Of a stretch of DNA of 64,000 nucleotides, positions 53,684 to 62,736 are shown in pieces. The number at the start of each line of letters is the position of its first letter. Position 1 is the stretch's first letter. Under the pieces are notes generated by a model. It was not told where the DNA came from and did no database searches. It was given only the letters and a program-made list of their open reading frames with translations. Position numbers and translations under genes: made by a program. Source of the stretch: Subtercola boreus (GTDB lineage Bacteria; Actinomycetota; Actinomycetes; Actinomycetales; Microbacteriaceae); assembly GCF_003399635.1 (NCBI RefSeq), contig NZ_NBXB01000020.1:1-64000 (forward strand), in the 5' to 3' direction.

Positions 53684-53695
53684 TGAAACGTATCA
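53684..53695. promoter_or_regulatory. LacI-type operator TGAAACGTATCA
   Basis: One mismatch from the symmetrical TGAAACGTTTCA operator of actinobacterial LacI repressors, in the divergent region between the hydrolase (start 53645) and the ABC operon (start 53793). A second half-matched copy, TGACACGTTTCA, lies at 53630-53641 inside the hydrolase start. The repressor gene is not in the window. Confidence 0.6.
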
Positions 53696-53792
53696 AATAA
53701 TTGTCTGATCCGCGAGAGGCTCGACATGCCTTGGTGCACGTTCATCGATCACCCTCCCGCAATACCCCACACCAAGAGAAGGACGTGACGAA

Positions 53793-55118
53793 GTGGTCAC
53801 CAAGAAAGGCGCAGTCGCACGCATTGCCGCGACAGCACTCGTCGTCGGGCTCACCGGCGCAACGCTCTCTGCCTGCAGCTCACCGAGCGGCGGAAGCGAC
53901 AACTCCGCAGACCCGACAAGCGGCAGCTTGTCGATCGGCATGAACCAGGGGCTCATTCCCCAGTTTCAGACCTATGTCGATGACTACAACAAGACGAACC
54001 CTGGCGTGAAGATCACGCTTTCACCCGTTCCTGACAATCAGTCGGACTACATTCAGCAGCTCGTCACCCAGGGCCTCAGTAATACTGTGCCCGACATCGT
54101 GTTCAACTACGACACTCTCAACACGACCCTGCAGTCGAACGGTCTGCTTTATGACTTGAAGCCCTGGCTCGACGCCGGCAAAGACGGTCTCTCGGGCAGC
54201 AGCTACGTGCCGGCCTTCTTGAACCAGTACAACTCCGACGACGGCAGCCAGATCACCGGCATCCCGGTCAGCGCAGACTCGACGATGCTGTTCTACAACA
54301 AGTCGCTCTTCGCGAAGGCCGGCATCACCGATTTGCCCACCTCGTCGTGGACGATGGATGACCTCTACCGAGTCTCGAAGGAGATCACGGCGGCATCCGG
54401 CGGCTCGTACTGGGGCATTCGTACCCCGATGGGCGCCGGCGACGCCATCTTCGTGGACTACCCGGCTCTGAAGGCCGGCGGTAGCAGTATCTACAACCCC
54501 GACACGAAGAAGTTCGAGTTCGCCGACGCCAAGGGCATCGCGGTGTGGAAGACCCTTCTCGCTCCCTACACCGAAAAATGGGGCTCGCCCTACCCCGATG
54601 CTGCGCAAGACGTGAACTACTTCTCTGGCGGACAGGCGGCGATGTCGCTCGACACTCGCCCGGCGATCGCCAAAGATCGCACCACGCTGACCGACGATTG
54701 GGATGTCGCGAACCTGCCCACTCTCGATGGCAATCCGACCGTGGGTGGCGGCTCGTACGCCCTCTCGATCAGTGCGAAGTCGAACAACAAAGAGCTGGCG
54801 TGGGCGTTCATGGCCTGGTTCTACTCTGCTGACGGCGGCATGGCGGCAGCTGCGCCGAACGGCGTCATTCCGGCAACCACCGAGGGTCTCACCAACGGCA
54901 CGTGGCTGAAAGACACCAACCCGATTCCCGCCAACCTGATTCCGGCGACGCAGTACGCGGTGACGAACGCAGCACTGCCGCCCGCGATTCCGCAGGCCGC
55001 AGCAACTCAGCTGGCTCCCACCCTGAAGCAAGCCGCGCAAGAGGTTGTGCTGGGCGGCAAGAGTGTCGAAGAAGCCTACGGCGCAGCGCAAGACACGCTG
55101 AACGCGCTGCTGCAGTAG
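53793..55118 (+). CDS. Sugar ABC transporter substrate-binding lipoprotein
   Basis: 441 residues from GTG 53793. Lipoprotein signal ending LSACSS (about residues 25-30). Cluster-B extracellular solute-binding protein (MalE/UgpB-like) with NQGLIPQFQTYVDDYNKTNPGVKITLSPV, SADSTMLFYNKSLFAKAGI and KSNNKELAWAFMAWFYS. It captures an oligosaccharide outside the membrane. The downstream permeases and rhamnosidase suggest a rhamnose-containing glycan or glycoside. First gene of the operon, under the operator at 53684. Confidence 0.92.
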   Translation: MVTKKGAVARIAATALVVGLTGATLSACSSPSGGSDNSADPTSGSLSIGMNQGLIPQFQTYVDDYNKTNPGVKITLSPVPDNQSDYIQQLVTQGLSNTVPDIVFNYDTLNTTLQSNGLLYDLKPWLDAGKDGLSGSSYVPAFLNQYNSDDGSQITGIPVSADSTMLFYNKSLFAKAGITDLPTSSWTMDDLYRVSKEITAASGGSYWGIRTPMGAGDAIFVDYPALKAGGSSIYNPDTKKFEFADAKGIAVWKTLLAPYTEKWGSPYPDAAQDVNYFSGGQAAMSLDTRPAIAKDRTTLTDDWDVANLPTLDGNPTVGGGSYALSISAKSNNKELAWAFMAWFYSADGGMAAAAPNGVIPATTEGLTNGTWLKDTNPIPANLIPATQYAVTNAALPPAIPQAAATQLAPTLKQAAQEVVLGGKSVEEAYGAAQDTLNALLQ

Positions 55119-55159
55119 TTCTCGCCACGTCACCGATAGATCACAGGAGGTAGAGGGGA

Positions 55160-55201
55160 ATGTCGGCCGATGCCGGTTGGCATTCCCCTCGCTCGTCATG
55201 A
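55160..55201 (+). CDS. 13-residue upstream ORF coupled to the permease
   Basis: ATG 55160 has an excellent ribosome-binding site (CAGGAGGTAGAGGGGA, 55144-55159) and encodes MSADAGWHSPRSS. Its TGA (55199-55201) overlaps the permease ATG at 55198 as ATGA. The permease itself has no ribosome-binding site, so its translation probably depends on this mini-ORF. Confidence 0.5.
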   Translation: MSADAGWHSPRSS

Positions 55202-56082
55202 AAACCCGTACCCGCTATTCGAAGCTGGATGCCCTCACGGCCTGGTCGTTTCTGACCCCCGCGCTGGTGCTCTTCATTCTCTTCATTGTGATTCCGACGG
55301 TCGCCGGAATCGTGCTGAGCTTTTTCAGCTGGAACTTCTTCAACGAACCGAAGTTCGTCGGCCTGAACAACTTCGCAAAGTTGTTCGACGATCCGTCCGC
55401 CTGGAGCTCGCTCGGCGTCACGATGGAATTCATTGTTCTCGGGGTCGTTCCCACCACGATCATCGGCTTCATGCTGGCCGTGCTGATCAGCGCGAACATG
55501 CCCGCGGTCGGCGTCATCCGCGTTCTCTACTTCATACCGGTCGTTCTGTCGGTTGCGGTGTCTGGCGTGTTGTGGGTCTTTCTCTACGACCCCCGCCAAG
55601 GCCCCATCGCCGCCGCGTTCAGAGCCTTCGGCATTCAGATACCGAACCTGTTGCAGACTCAATCGACAGCCGTGCCGGCCCTTGTGGTGATGATGGTGTG
55701 GCTCGCGTTGCCCATCGTCATCATCTTGTATTTGGCCGCCTTGCAACGCGTGCCAGACGACATCTACGCCGCCGCCGCCCTCGACGGCGCCGGCGCCTGG
55801 CGCACCCTCTGGTCGATGACCTGGCCGAACGTGTTGCCCACCACACTCATCGTGGCAGTGCTGCAGGTCATCAACTTCGCGTCGAGTTCACTCGACGTGT
55901 CACTCATCATGACGAACGGCGGGCCATTGAACGCGAGTCGTTCGCTCGGCCTCTACTCGTATCAAGAGGCCTTCACCCATCAAGACGTCGGGTACGCCAG
56001 TGTTCTTTCTGTTCTGCAACTCGTGGTCATCGTCGCCATCGTCGTTGTCGGCCGCGTCGTCACCTCGAGGAGCAGCAAATGA
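55198..56082 (+). CDS. Sugar ABC transporter permease (MalF/UgpA type)
   Basis: 294 residues from ATG 55198 (TTG 55177 possible). Six helices with the inner-membrane EAA-type loop (DDIYAAAALDGAGAWRTLWSMTWPNVLP) that docks the ATPase. Starts with KTRTRYSKLDALTAWSFLTPALVLFILFIVIPT, typical of CUT1 permeases. Overlaps the next permease start by 4 bases (ATGA). No ATPase gene is in the operon, so a shared MsmK-type ATPase elsewhere is presumed. Confidence 0.9.
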   Translation: MKTRTRYSKLDALTAWSFLTPALVLFILFIVIPTVAGIVLSFFSWNFFNEPKFVGLNNFAKLFDDPSAWSSLGVTMEFIVLGVVPTTIIGFMLAVLISANMPAVGVIRVLYFIPVVLSVAVSGVLWVFLYDPRQGPIAAAFRAFGIQIPNLLQTQSTAVPALVVMMVWLALPIVIILYLAALQRVPDDIYAAAALDGAGAWRTLWSMTWPNVLPTTLIVAVLQVINFASSSLDVSLIMTNGGPLNASRSLGLYSYQEAFTHQDVGYASVLSVLQLVVIVAIVVVGRVVTSRSSK

Positions 56083-56903
56083 AACCCGGAAAGATTCGTC
56101 TCGGGCGCTACACCACGATCGTCATCTTCGGTCTGATCATCGCGCTGCCCCTGCTGTACCTGCTCTCCGGCTCGTTGATGAGCTACAAAGACATTGTTCA
56201 GTACCCGCCCCGCTTGCTGCCTTCCAGCCCGCAGTGGGACAACTTCGTGCAGGCCTTCAACTACCTCACCCCGCAGACGATCGGCAATTCGTTCGTGTTC
56301 GTGGGTGGCGTTCTGCTGATTCAGCTGGCAATCTGCCTGCCGGCGGGATTCGCGCTCTCGAAAATTCCGTTCCGGTGGACCACGATCATCTTCGCTCTGT
56401 TCCTGATTCCGCTGTTCATGCCCACGAACCTGATTCTGATTCCCACTTACATCGTCACGTTCAAGCTCGGGTTGATCGGCACGTTCTTCGGCATGATTCT
56501 GCCGGTGGCCGGCCAGGCATCCATCGGCGTACTGCTCTTTCGGCAATTCTTTGCCAGTCTGCCCGACGGGCTCATCGAGGCGGCCCGAATCGATGGCGCC
56601 AACTGGTGGCAGGTGTTCACCCAGATTGCACTGCCGTTGGCCCGGCCGATCATCGCGGCATATTCGGTCATCACCTTCTTGACGGCGTGGAATCTCTACA
56701 TCTGGCCGCTGTTGTCGGGCCCTGGCACGGCGACCCGGGTTCTGACGGTGGCTCTCGCTCCGCTGGCGGGCGGAAAGTTCTCGTCTATCTCGCCATCGAT
56801 CAGTTTCGCCGCGGCCGTCATCAGCATGCTGCCGGTGCTCATCGTGTTCATCGTGTTCCAGAAATGGTTCACCAAGGGCGTCGCCGGCTCGGGACTCGAG
56901 TAG
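56079..56903 (+). CDS. Sugar ABC transporter permease (MalG/UgpE type)
   Basis: 274 residues from ATG 56079. Six helices; the EAA loop is LPDGLIEAARIDGANWWQVFTQIALPLARP. N-terminal LGRYTTIVIFGLIIALPLLYLLSGSLMS and the closing FIVFQKWFTKGVAGSGLE are typical of CUT1 MalG-type subunits. Pairs with the preceding permease. The rhamnosidase gene follows by 6 bases. Confidence 0.9.
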   Translation: MKPGKIRLGRYTTIVIFGLIIALPLLYLLSGSLMSYKDIVQYPPRLLPSSPQWDNFVQAFNYLTPQTIGNSFVFVGGVLLIQLAICLPAGFALSKIPFRWTTIIFALFLIPLFMPTNLILIPTYIVTFKLGLIGTFFGMILPVAGQASIGVLLFRQFFASLPDGLIEAARIDGANWWQVFTQIALPLARPIIAAYSVITFLTAWNLYIWPLLSGPGTATRVLTVALAPLAGGKFSSISPSISFAAAVISMLPVLIVFIVFQKWFTKGVAGSGLE

Positions 56904-56909
56904 CCGACC

Positions 56910-59606
56910 GTGAAAACTTCACTCCAGCGCTCTAGCGCGGAGGGTGACCCGCTCTACCGGGCAACGGTAGACGGCGCCCTTCGCTTCGAGCAACTTCAGC
57001 CAACCCTGCAGACTCCGTTCGGCGACCCGGTGACGGTTGTCGGAACGGCGCGTCCGCGGTTGTCATGGCGCTACGCTTCGGCTCAGCCCGGGTGGGAGCA
57101 ACGTGGGATCGAGGTGCAACTCACTCGTGCCGATGGGTCGATCACGAGCATCCATCTCGCCGGCGAGGATCAGGCTCTGGTGGCCTGGCCCTTCGACGCG
57201 TTGAACTCGCGAGCGCGGGTGGCGGTGCGGATACGCGCCTGCGCTGATACCGCGACGGCCCCCGAATCGGAATGGAGCACGCCGGCCTACGTCGAGGCTG
57301 CTCTGCTCGAAGCAGGCGACTGGAACGCCCAGTGGATCACCCCCTCCGCCGGCGCGGAAAGTACCGACCCCGCACCCGTGCTCGGTACGAGAATCGACGT
57401 CGGCGAAGGACTGGTGGATGCCCGGCTGCGCATCACCGCCCTGGGAATCGTCGTGGCGCGAATCAACGGCGCCCTCGTCAGCACTGACCATTTCGCTCCC
57501 GGCTGGTCTTCGTACGACCACCGCCTGCGGTATCAGAGCTACGACGTGACGGCACTGCTGCACGCCGGCGAGAACGACTTCCAAGCGCTGCTCGGCAACG
57601 GCTGGTACCGCGGGCGCATCGCTTCGTTCAGCCTGCACCGCGGGCATCCCTACGGCGAGCGGTTGGCCTTACTGGCACAGCTCGAACTGACCTTCGCCGA
57701 CGGCAGTCGCCAGATCATCGGCAGCGATAGCAGCTGGAGAGCCGGCAGCTCGGGTGTGCTGGTCAACGACTTCTACGACGGCCAGACCACTGACCTGCGG
57801 GTGCCGCTCTGCCGGCGGCCCACCGGGGCAGTCGAAACGCTGCCGCCCCTCGACGTCGACTTGGTCGCGCCGGTTGCGCCCCCGGTCCGCGAGACGCAGC
57901 GTGTCGCCGCCGTGTCGACGACCCGAACCGCTGACGGCCGACTTCTGATCGACTTCGGTCAGAACGTGGTGGGCTGGGTACGGATGCGCGTGCGCGGTGA
58001 GGCCGGCCAACGCATTGTGGTTCGGCACGCGGAGGTGCTCGAGAAAGACGAGCTCTCGCTCCGGCCACTGCGCTCGGCGAAGGTGACCGACACATACATT
58101 CTGTCGGGTGCTGATGGCACGGGCGACGGGGATCGCGCTGGCGAACTCCTTGAGCCGAACCTGGTCTTCCACGGCTTCCGCTACGTCGACATCACGGGAC
58201 TCGGCGCCGACTCGCAGAACGACGGCGTACAGAGCGACGACCCGCAAACGACGCGTTCCGCCCTGCTCAGCATCGAAGCCGTCGTTCTCGGCAGCGCCCT
58301 CGAGCGCACCGGGTGGTTCGCGAGCTCGAACCCCGACCTCAACCAACTCCACCAGAACGTGGTGTGGGGCATGCGTGGCAACTTTCTCGACGTGCCAACC
58401 GATTGCCCGCAGCGCGATGAACGGCTCGGCTGGACGGGCGACATCCAGGTCTTCGCGCCGACTGCCACCGACCTGTTCGACGTCTCCGGCTTCTTGAGTT
58501 CGTGGCTGGCCGATCTGGCCGCCGATCAGCTGCCCGACGGCACCGTCTCGGCCGTCGTGCCGCGAGTCTTTCTCGAAGAGAAGCCACTGGCCGGCTGGGG
58601 CGACGCATCGATCATCGTTCCGTGGGCACTCTACGAGGCGTACGGCGATCGAGGTGTTCTCGAACGCCAGTATTCGAGCATGACCCGCTGGCATGCGCGA
58701 GTCACCACGGCGGCTTCTGCCGACCATCTCTGGGTTGGCGGAGATCAGCTGGGCGACTGGCTCGATCCGCTGGCGCCACCGGATGCTCCAGCCGAAGCCC
58801 AGGCGGATCCCGATGTTGTGGCGACCGCGTACTACGCAAGATCGACCGACCTCCTGGCGCGAGCGGCGGCAGTGCTCGGCCGGCACGCTGAAGCCGAACA
58901 GTACGCGAGCCTGGCCATGAGCATCCGCGCCGCCTTCAATCGGGAATTCGTCTCGCCCCACGGAATCGTGCGAAGCGACTGCCAGACCGTTTATGCGCTC
59001 GCCATCCGGTGGAAGCTCATCGCCGACCCGAACGTTCTCGCCCTCGCCGGCCGACGCATGCGCGAGCTGGTCGACGAGCGCAATTACACTGTCGCAACGG
59101 GGTTCTTGGGAACCCCTGCGATTCTCGATGCGCTGACTGACGCCGGGCAGCTCGACGCTGCCTACGCCATGGTTCAGGGGCACGAGCATCCGTCGTGGCT
59201 GTATTCGGTCGATCTGGGGGCCACTACCATCTGGGAGCGTTGGGACAGCATTCTGCCCGACGGCTCGGTGAATCCGGGCGAGATGACCTCGTTCAATCAC
59301 TACGCGTTCGGGGCAGTGGCCGACTGGATGCACCGGGTGATCGGCGGACTCACCGCCACGTCACCCGGCTACCGTGAGGTGACCATCGCTCCGCGCGTCG
59401 GGGGCGATCTCACCTCGGCGAGCGTCTCTCACCTGTCGCCGTACGGGCTGATCGCGGCCGACTGGACACTCAACGGGGGCGTCTTCGGGCTCGCGGTCAC
59501 GGTTCCCGTGGGAGTGCGGGCGCTCGTGGTGCTGCCCTCTGGCGAGAGCCACTACGTTCTGCACGGCGAGCACGTGTTCACGACCGAAGTTGAACTTCGC
59601 GCCTAG
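56910..59606 (+). CDS. GH78 alpha-L-rhamnosidase
   Basis: 898 residues from GTG 56910. N-terminal beta domains (PRLSWRYAS..., GDWNAQWITP near residue 135; GNGWYRGRI...YGERLALLAQLELTFADGS) precede the (alpha/alpha)6 catalytic barrel. The GH78 signature is at about residues 490-515 (GNFLDVPTDCPQRDERLGWTGD), with the general acid/base region DERLGWTGD and a later NWSL-like ATTIWERWDS. No signal peptide: it acts on imported oligosaccharides. It removes terminal alpha-L-rhamnose. The stop overlaps that of the convergent MFS gene. Confidence 0.92.
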   Translation: MKTSLQRSSAEGDPLYRATVDGALRFEQLQPTLQTPFGDPVTVVGTARPRLSWRYASAQPGWEQRGIEVQLTRADGSITSIHLAGEDQALVAWPFDALNSRARVAVRIRACADTATAPESEWSTPAYVEAALLEAGDWNAQWITPSAGAESTDPAPVLGTRIDVGEGLVDARLRITALGIVVARINGALVSTDHFAPGWSSYDHRLRYQSYDVTALLHAGENDFQALLGNGWYRGRIASFSLHRGHPYGERLALLAQLELTFADGSRQIIGSDSSWRAGSSGVLVNDFYDGQTTDLRVPLCRRPTGAVETLPPLDVDLVAPVAPPVRETQRVAAVSTTRTADGRLLIDFGQNVVGWVRMRVRGEAGQRIVVRHAEVLEKDELSLRPLRSAKVTDTYILSGADGTGDGDRAGELLEPNLVFHGFRYVDITGLGADSQNDGVQSDDPQTTRSALLSIEAVVLGSALERTGWFASSNPDLNQLHQNVVWGMRGNFLDVPTDCPQRDERLGWTGDIQVFAPTATDLFDVSGFLSSWLADLAADQLPDGTVSAVVPRVFLEEKPLAGWGDASIIVPWALYEAYGDRGVLERQYSSMTRWHARVTTAASADHLWVGGDQLGDWLDPLAPPDAPAEAQADPDVVATAYYARSTDLLARAAAVLGRHAEAEQYASLAMSIRAAFNREFVSPHGIVRSDCQTVYALAIRWKLIADPNVLALAGRRMRELVDERNYTVATGFLGTPAILDALTDAGQLDAAYAMVQGHEHPSWLYSVDLGATTIWERWDSILPDGSVNPGEMTSFNHYAFGAVADWMHRVIGGLTATSPGYREVTIAPRVGGDLTSASVSHLSPYGLIAADWTLNGGVFGLAVTVPVGVRALVVLPSGESHYVLHGEHVFTTEVELRA

Positions 59607-61000
59607 TGAATCGCGTGCCCGAGCGGAATCCGACGGGCGAAGTACGACGCCGATGCGGTAATGACCGCGCCGAGTCCCAGAGCGATGGCCATCTGTCCGG
59701 CCAGAGCCGCTGGGTTCACGTCGGCCAGGCTCGTCTCGCCGCCACCGATCGCCGCCGCCGCGATTCCCGTGATCAGCGCGAGGCCCACAGACGAGCCCAC
59801 CTGGCCCGAGGTGGTGATGAGTCCGCCGGCCAGGCCTGCGCGATGCGGCGGCAACGAACGAGTGGATGCAGCGGTCAACACCACGACGGCCGTGCTCGCC
59901 CCCACCGCCTCGAGCACGATGAGCGGAACCATCACGTAGAACGGAGGCTGGAAGAGCGCGACGATCGCCAGGAGTGCCAGCGCGCTGCCCGCCAGCAGCG
60001 GCGCCGCGATGCGAACGTTCGTTTCACCGAGCCGCGAAATGACGCGTGGTACGAGTTTGCTCGTGACGGCCCCCGCCACCGCAGAAGGCAACAACCACAA
60101 TGCGGTCTGCACCGGCGTGAGACCGGTGACGACCTGTGCGTAGAGCGAGGTGTAGAAGCCCATCACCGAAAGTCCAGCGATCAACATCAGGGCGGCCCCG
60201 TTCGTGATTCCCACCCGCTTCGTGAACACGATGTTGAGGGGCAGAATGGGATGCTTGCTACGCCGTTCCACCAGAACGAAGACTCCGAGCGACAGCAGTG
60301 CGACCACCGCGCCCGTCAGCCGAATCTGAATTTCGACCGAACTCGTCACCGCGAGGGTGACGCAGCTGATTCCCACCAGAAAGAGAAACGAACCTGGAAT
60401 GTCGAAGTGCGCGCGGCGCAGACGTTCTTCGCTCACATGCCGTCGACGACCGATATTGCGGGTCATCAGGAGAAGCGCCGGGGCGATCGCCACGTTGATC
60501 AGCAGGGTCCAGCGCCAGTCGAGCACCTGGGTCAGGGTGCCGCCCACCAGTGCTCCGACCGTGCCGCCGACCGTGGCGGTCACCGACCAGGTGGCGATGG
60601 CACGCTCGCGGTCGGGGCCGGGTGAGGTCGAGTCGGTGAGCAGAGCGAGGCCGGCCGGCGAAAGCAGTGCGGCACCGAAGCCTTGCATTACCCGAAAGAA
60701 CATCAGCCAGCCGAACGTCGGTGACAGCCCGGCGCCGAGGCTGGCGAGGGCGAACAGCCCCAACCCGAACCGCAGACACGGCACCGCACCGAACAGATCG
60801 GCGATGCGACCGCCCAGCAGCAGACTCCCTGCGACGGCCAGCGCATAGGCGTTCGCCACCCACGGCAGACTTGCTACGGGCACGTTCAGGTCGGCCGAGA
60901 GGGAGGGCAGCGCGATGCTCAGCACTGCGCCGTCGAGCACCACGATCAGCTGCGTGACCGAGGCGACGGCGACAGCGCGGCCGGAATGGGGCACCGTCAT
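59603..61000 (-). CDS. MFS transporter, DHA2-like, in the GH43 operon
   Basis: 465 residues from ATG 61000, which overlaps the upstream GH43 stop (ATGA). 13-14 helices. Motifs are LIVVLDGAVLSIALPSLSADL (helix 1, DHA2 type), GGRIADLFGAVPCLRFGLGLF (motif A), VMQGFGAALLSPAGLALL and DWRWTLLINVAIAP (DHA2 signature). The family usually exports drugs, but its position after two GH43 genes raises the possibility of sugar or oligosaccharide transport. Convergent with the rhamnosidase. Confidence 0.85.
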   Translation of the reverse strand: MTVPHSGRAVAVASVTQLIVVLDGAVLSIALPSLSADLNVPVASLPWVANAYALAVAGSLLLGGRIADLFGAVPCLRFGLGLFALASLGAGLSPTFGWLMFFRVMQGFGAALLSPAGLALLTDSTSPGPDRERAIATWSVTATVGGTVGALVGGTLTQVLDWRWTLLINVAIAPALLLMTRNIGRRRHVSEERLRRAHFDIPGSFLFLVGISCVTLAVTSSVEIQIRLTGAVVALLSLGVFVLVERRSKHPILPLNIVFTKRVGITNGAALMLIAGLSVMGFYTSLYAQVVTGLTPVQTALWLLPSAVAGAVTSKLVPRVISRLGETNVRIAAPLLAGSALALLAIVALFQPPFYVMVPLIVLEAVGASTAVVVLTAASTRSLPPHRAGLAGGLITTSGQVGSSVGLALITGIAAAAIGGGETSLADVNPAALAGQMAIALGLGAVITASASYFARRIPLGHAIH

Positions 61001-62736
61001 CGAATGCCGCTGCTGCCTGCACTGACGAACGACGCGAACGAGTATGAGGTAGAGGTGACCGCGCTGAAACGGGCCGCGCCACCGGCCTCAGCGCCGCTGA
61101 CAGCGAGCAGGGCGAAACGAACCCCCACGAAGGTCTCGGCGGTTTCAGCCGACAGCAGGCGGGCGATACCGCTCCCCAGGTCCGTCCAGTCGCCCGGAGC
61201 ACCTTCAGCGTCGTGGCTGCATAGCGAAAACGCGTAGTTCGTGGCCGAGGCGGTGATCCGCAGCGTGATCGATCCGGTCGGAGCGATATCGACGACGGTT
61301 TCGCTCGACAGGTCGTCGACCACGCGGGCGAAGCGCGCCTGTCGTGAACCGTCTGCGGAAGCCGAGATGAGCAGCGAAAAGTAGTGATTCTCGTCCGCGT
61401 AGGCCGCGACGCCGGCTGCGGCCCGCGCATCCGGAGCCTCGAAAAGAGTGGCTTCGAAGACCGCAGCATCTTCGCGCTGCGGAAGAAAGACGGCGCCGAG
61501 TGCCGACGTAGCACCGTCACCCGCGAGGTCGACCCCGAACGGCAGGCTCACGCTGTTGATCGTCTGCGAACGAAAGGCCGCCACCGGAGCTCCCGTACCG
61601 GCGGGAGCTACTTCGGGCCCACGTGCGGCGGTGCCATCGACCACAGTCTCATCAACGCCCGTCTGTTCGCTGAAGCCGTCGGCCGTGAGCCCAATCGGCA
61701 TGACGCCGACGGTGTTCCAGCCAGCGCGCCAGAACGCGTGCGCAGCCCGAGAGATACCGCCGCCCGAGTTCGATTCTCTTGCTGTTCTCGCCGCGGCGCT
61801 GGGCAGGGCGCGGCCCGGCCTCACCACGAGTTCGGTGGTTCCAGCGTTGCCGATCACCGGCCATCCATCGACCCATTCGACCGGCAGCAGAAACGTTTCT
61901 CTGCCGAGATTATGATGCGACACGAAACCGCCGTGTGCGAGATGCCGGGTGCCGAGCGCGACGGCCCACCACGATCCATCGGGGGCGTCGACGAGCTCGG
62001 CGTGGCCGAGGGACTGAATCGGATGCCCGACCCGATTGCGATGCGTCAGGACAGGGTTGTGCGGTGCCGACTCGAACGGCCCCCATGGCGAACGGCTTCG
62101 GGCGCACGACTGCAGGTGCCCTTTCCAGCTGCCACCCTCCGCGCTGAAGAGGTAGTACCACTCGCCGATGCGGTAGAGGTGCGGACCCTCGATGTCGTTG
62201 GTGACGAATCCGCCATAGTCGGGCGTCAGTTCGCGTAGCTCGCCGAGCGCGCCCGTCGTAATGTCGATCTCGGCCTGAACGACGGGGCCCAGCTTGCCGT
62301 CGGCACGAGGCGCCAGCGTGCGGCGGGTGTAGTACCAGACGCCATCGTCGTAGAGCAGCGAAGGGTCGAAGGCGTCGGTGTCGATCCAGACGGCGTCAGA
62401 CCATTCACCCGCCGGATTGGTGGTACTGATGAGGAAATTGCCCTGGTCATCGGCGACGTTCGTGCAGATGAGGTAGAACGTGCCTTCGGCGTAACGCAGC
62501 GTGGGGGCAAAAAGCATGAGTCCTCCCGGCTGGCCGTCGCGGCGGTACTGGCTCGGCCGAGTGATGGCGCCGCCGATGATGCGCCAGTTCGCGAGGTCTG
62601 TGGAATGCCGAAGGGTCACTCCGGGTAAGAAGTTGAAGGTCGAGGTGGCGAGGTAGAAGTCGTTGCCAACGCGGATCAGCGACGGGTCGGGCGCGGTGCC
62701 TTTGACAACGGGGTTCTCGTACGCGGTTTCAGACAC
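60997..62736 (-). CDS. GH43 glycoside hydrolase (arabinan/xylan-type side-chain enzyme)
   Basis: 579 residues from GTG 62736 with AGAAGGA upstream. Five-bladed propeller with the GH43 triad: D17 in GTAPDPSLI (general base), the Asp in TDAFDPSLLYDDG and the Glu in TNDIEGPHLYRIGEWYYLFSAEGG (general acid). A C-terminal beta-sandwich of ~200 residues (DUF1349/laminin-G-like, AGVAAYADENHYFSLLISASADG) follows, as in beta-xylosidase/alpha-arabinofuranosidase members. No signal peptide. Overlaps the other GH43 gene by 8 bases and the MFS gene by 4. Confidence 0.9.
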   Translation of the reverse strand: MSETAYENPVVKGTAPDPSLIRVGNDFYLATSTFNFLPGVTLRHSTDLANWRIIGGAITRPSQYRRDGQPGGLMLFAPTLRYAEGTFYLICTNVADDQGNFLISTTNPAGEWSDAVWIDTDAFDPSLLYDDGVWYYTRRTLAPRADGKLGPVVQAEIDITTGALGELRELTPDYGGFVTNDIEGPHLYRIGEWYYLFSAEGGSWKGHLQSCARSRSPWGPFESAPHNPVLTHRNRVGHPIQSLGHAELVDAPDGSWWAVALGTRHLAHGGFVSHHNLGRETFLLPVEWVDGWPVIGNAGTTELVVRPGRALPSAAARTARESNSGGGISRAAHAFWRAGWNTVGVMPIGLTADGFSEQTGVDETVVDGTAARGPEVAPAGTGAPVAAFRSQTINSVSLPFGVDLAGDGATSALGAVFLPQREDAAVFEATLFEAPDARAAAGVAAYADENHYFSLLISASADGSRQARFARVVDDLSSETVVDIAPTGSITLRITASATNYAFSLCSHDAEGAPGDWTDLGSGIARLLSAETAETFVGVRFALLAVSGAEAGGAARFSAVTSTSYSFASFVSAGSSGIR

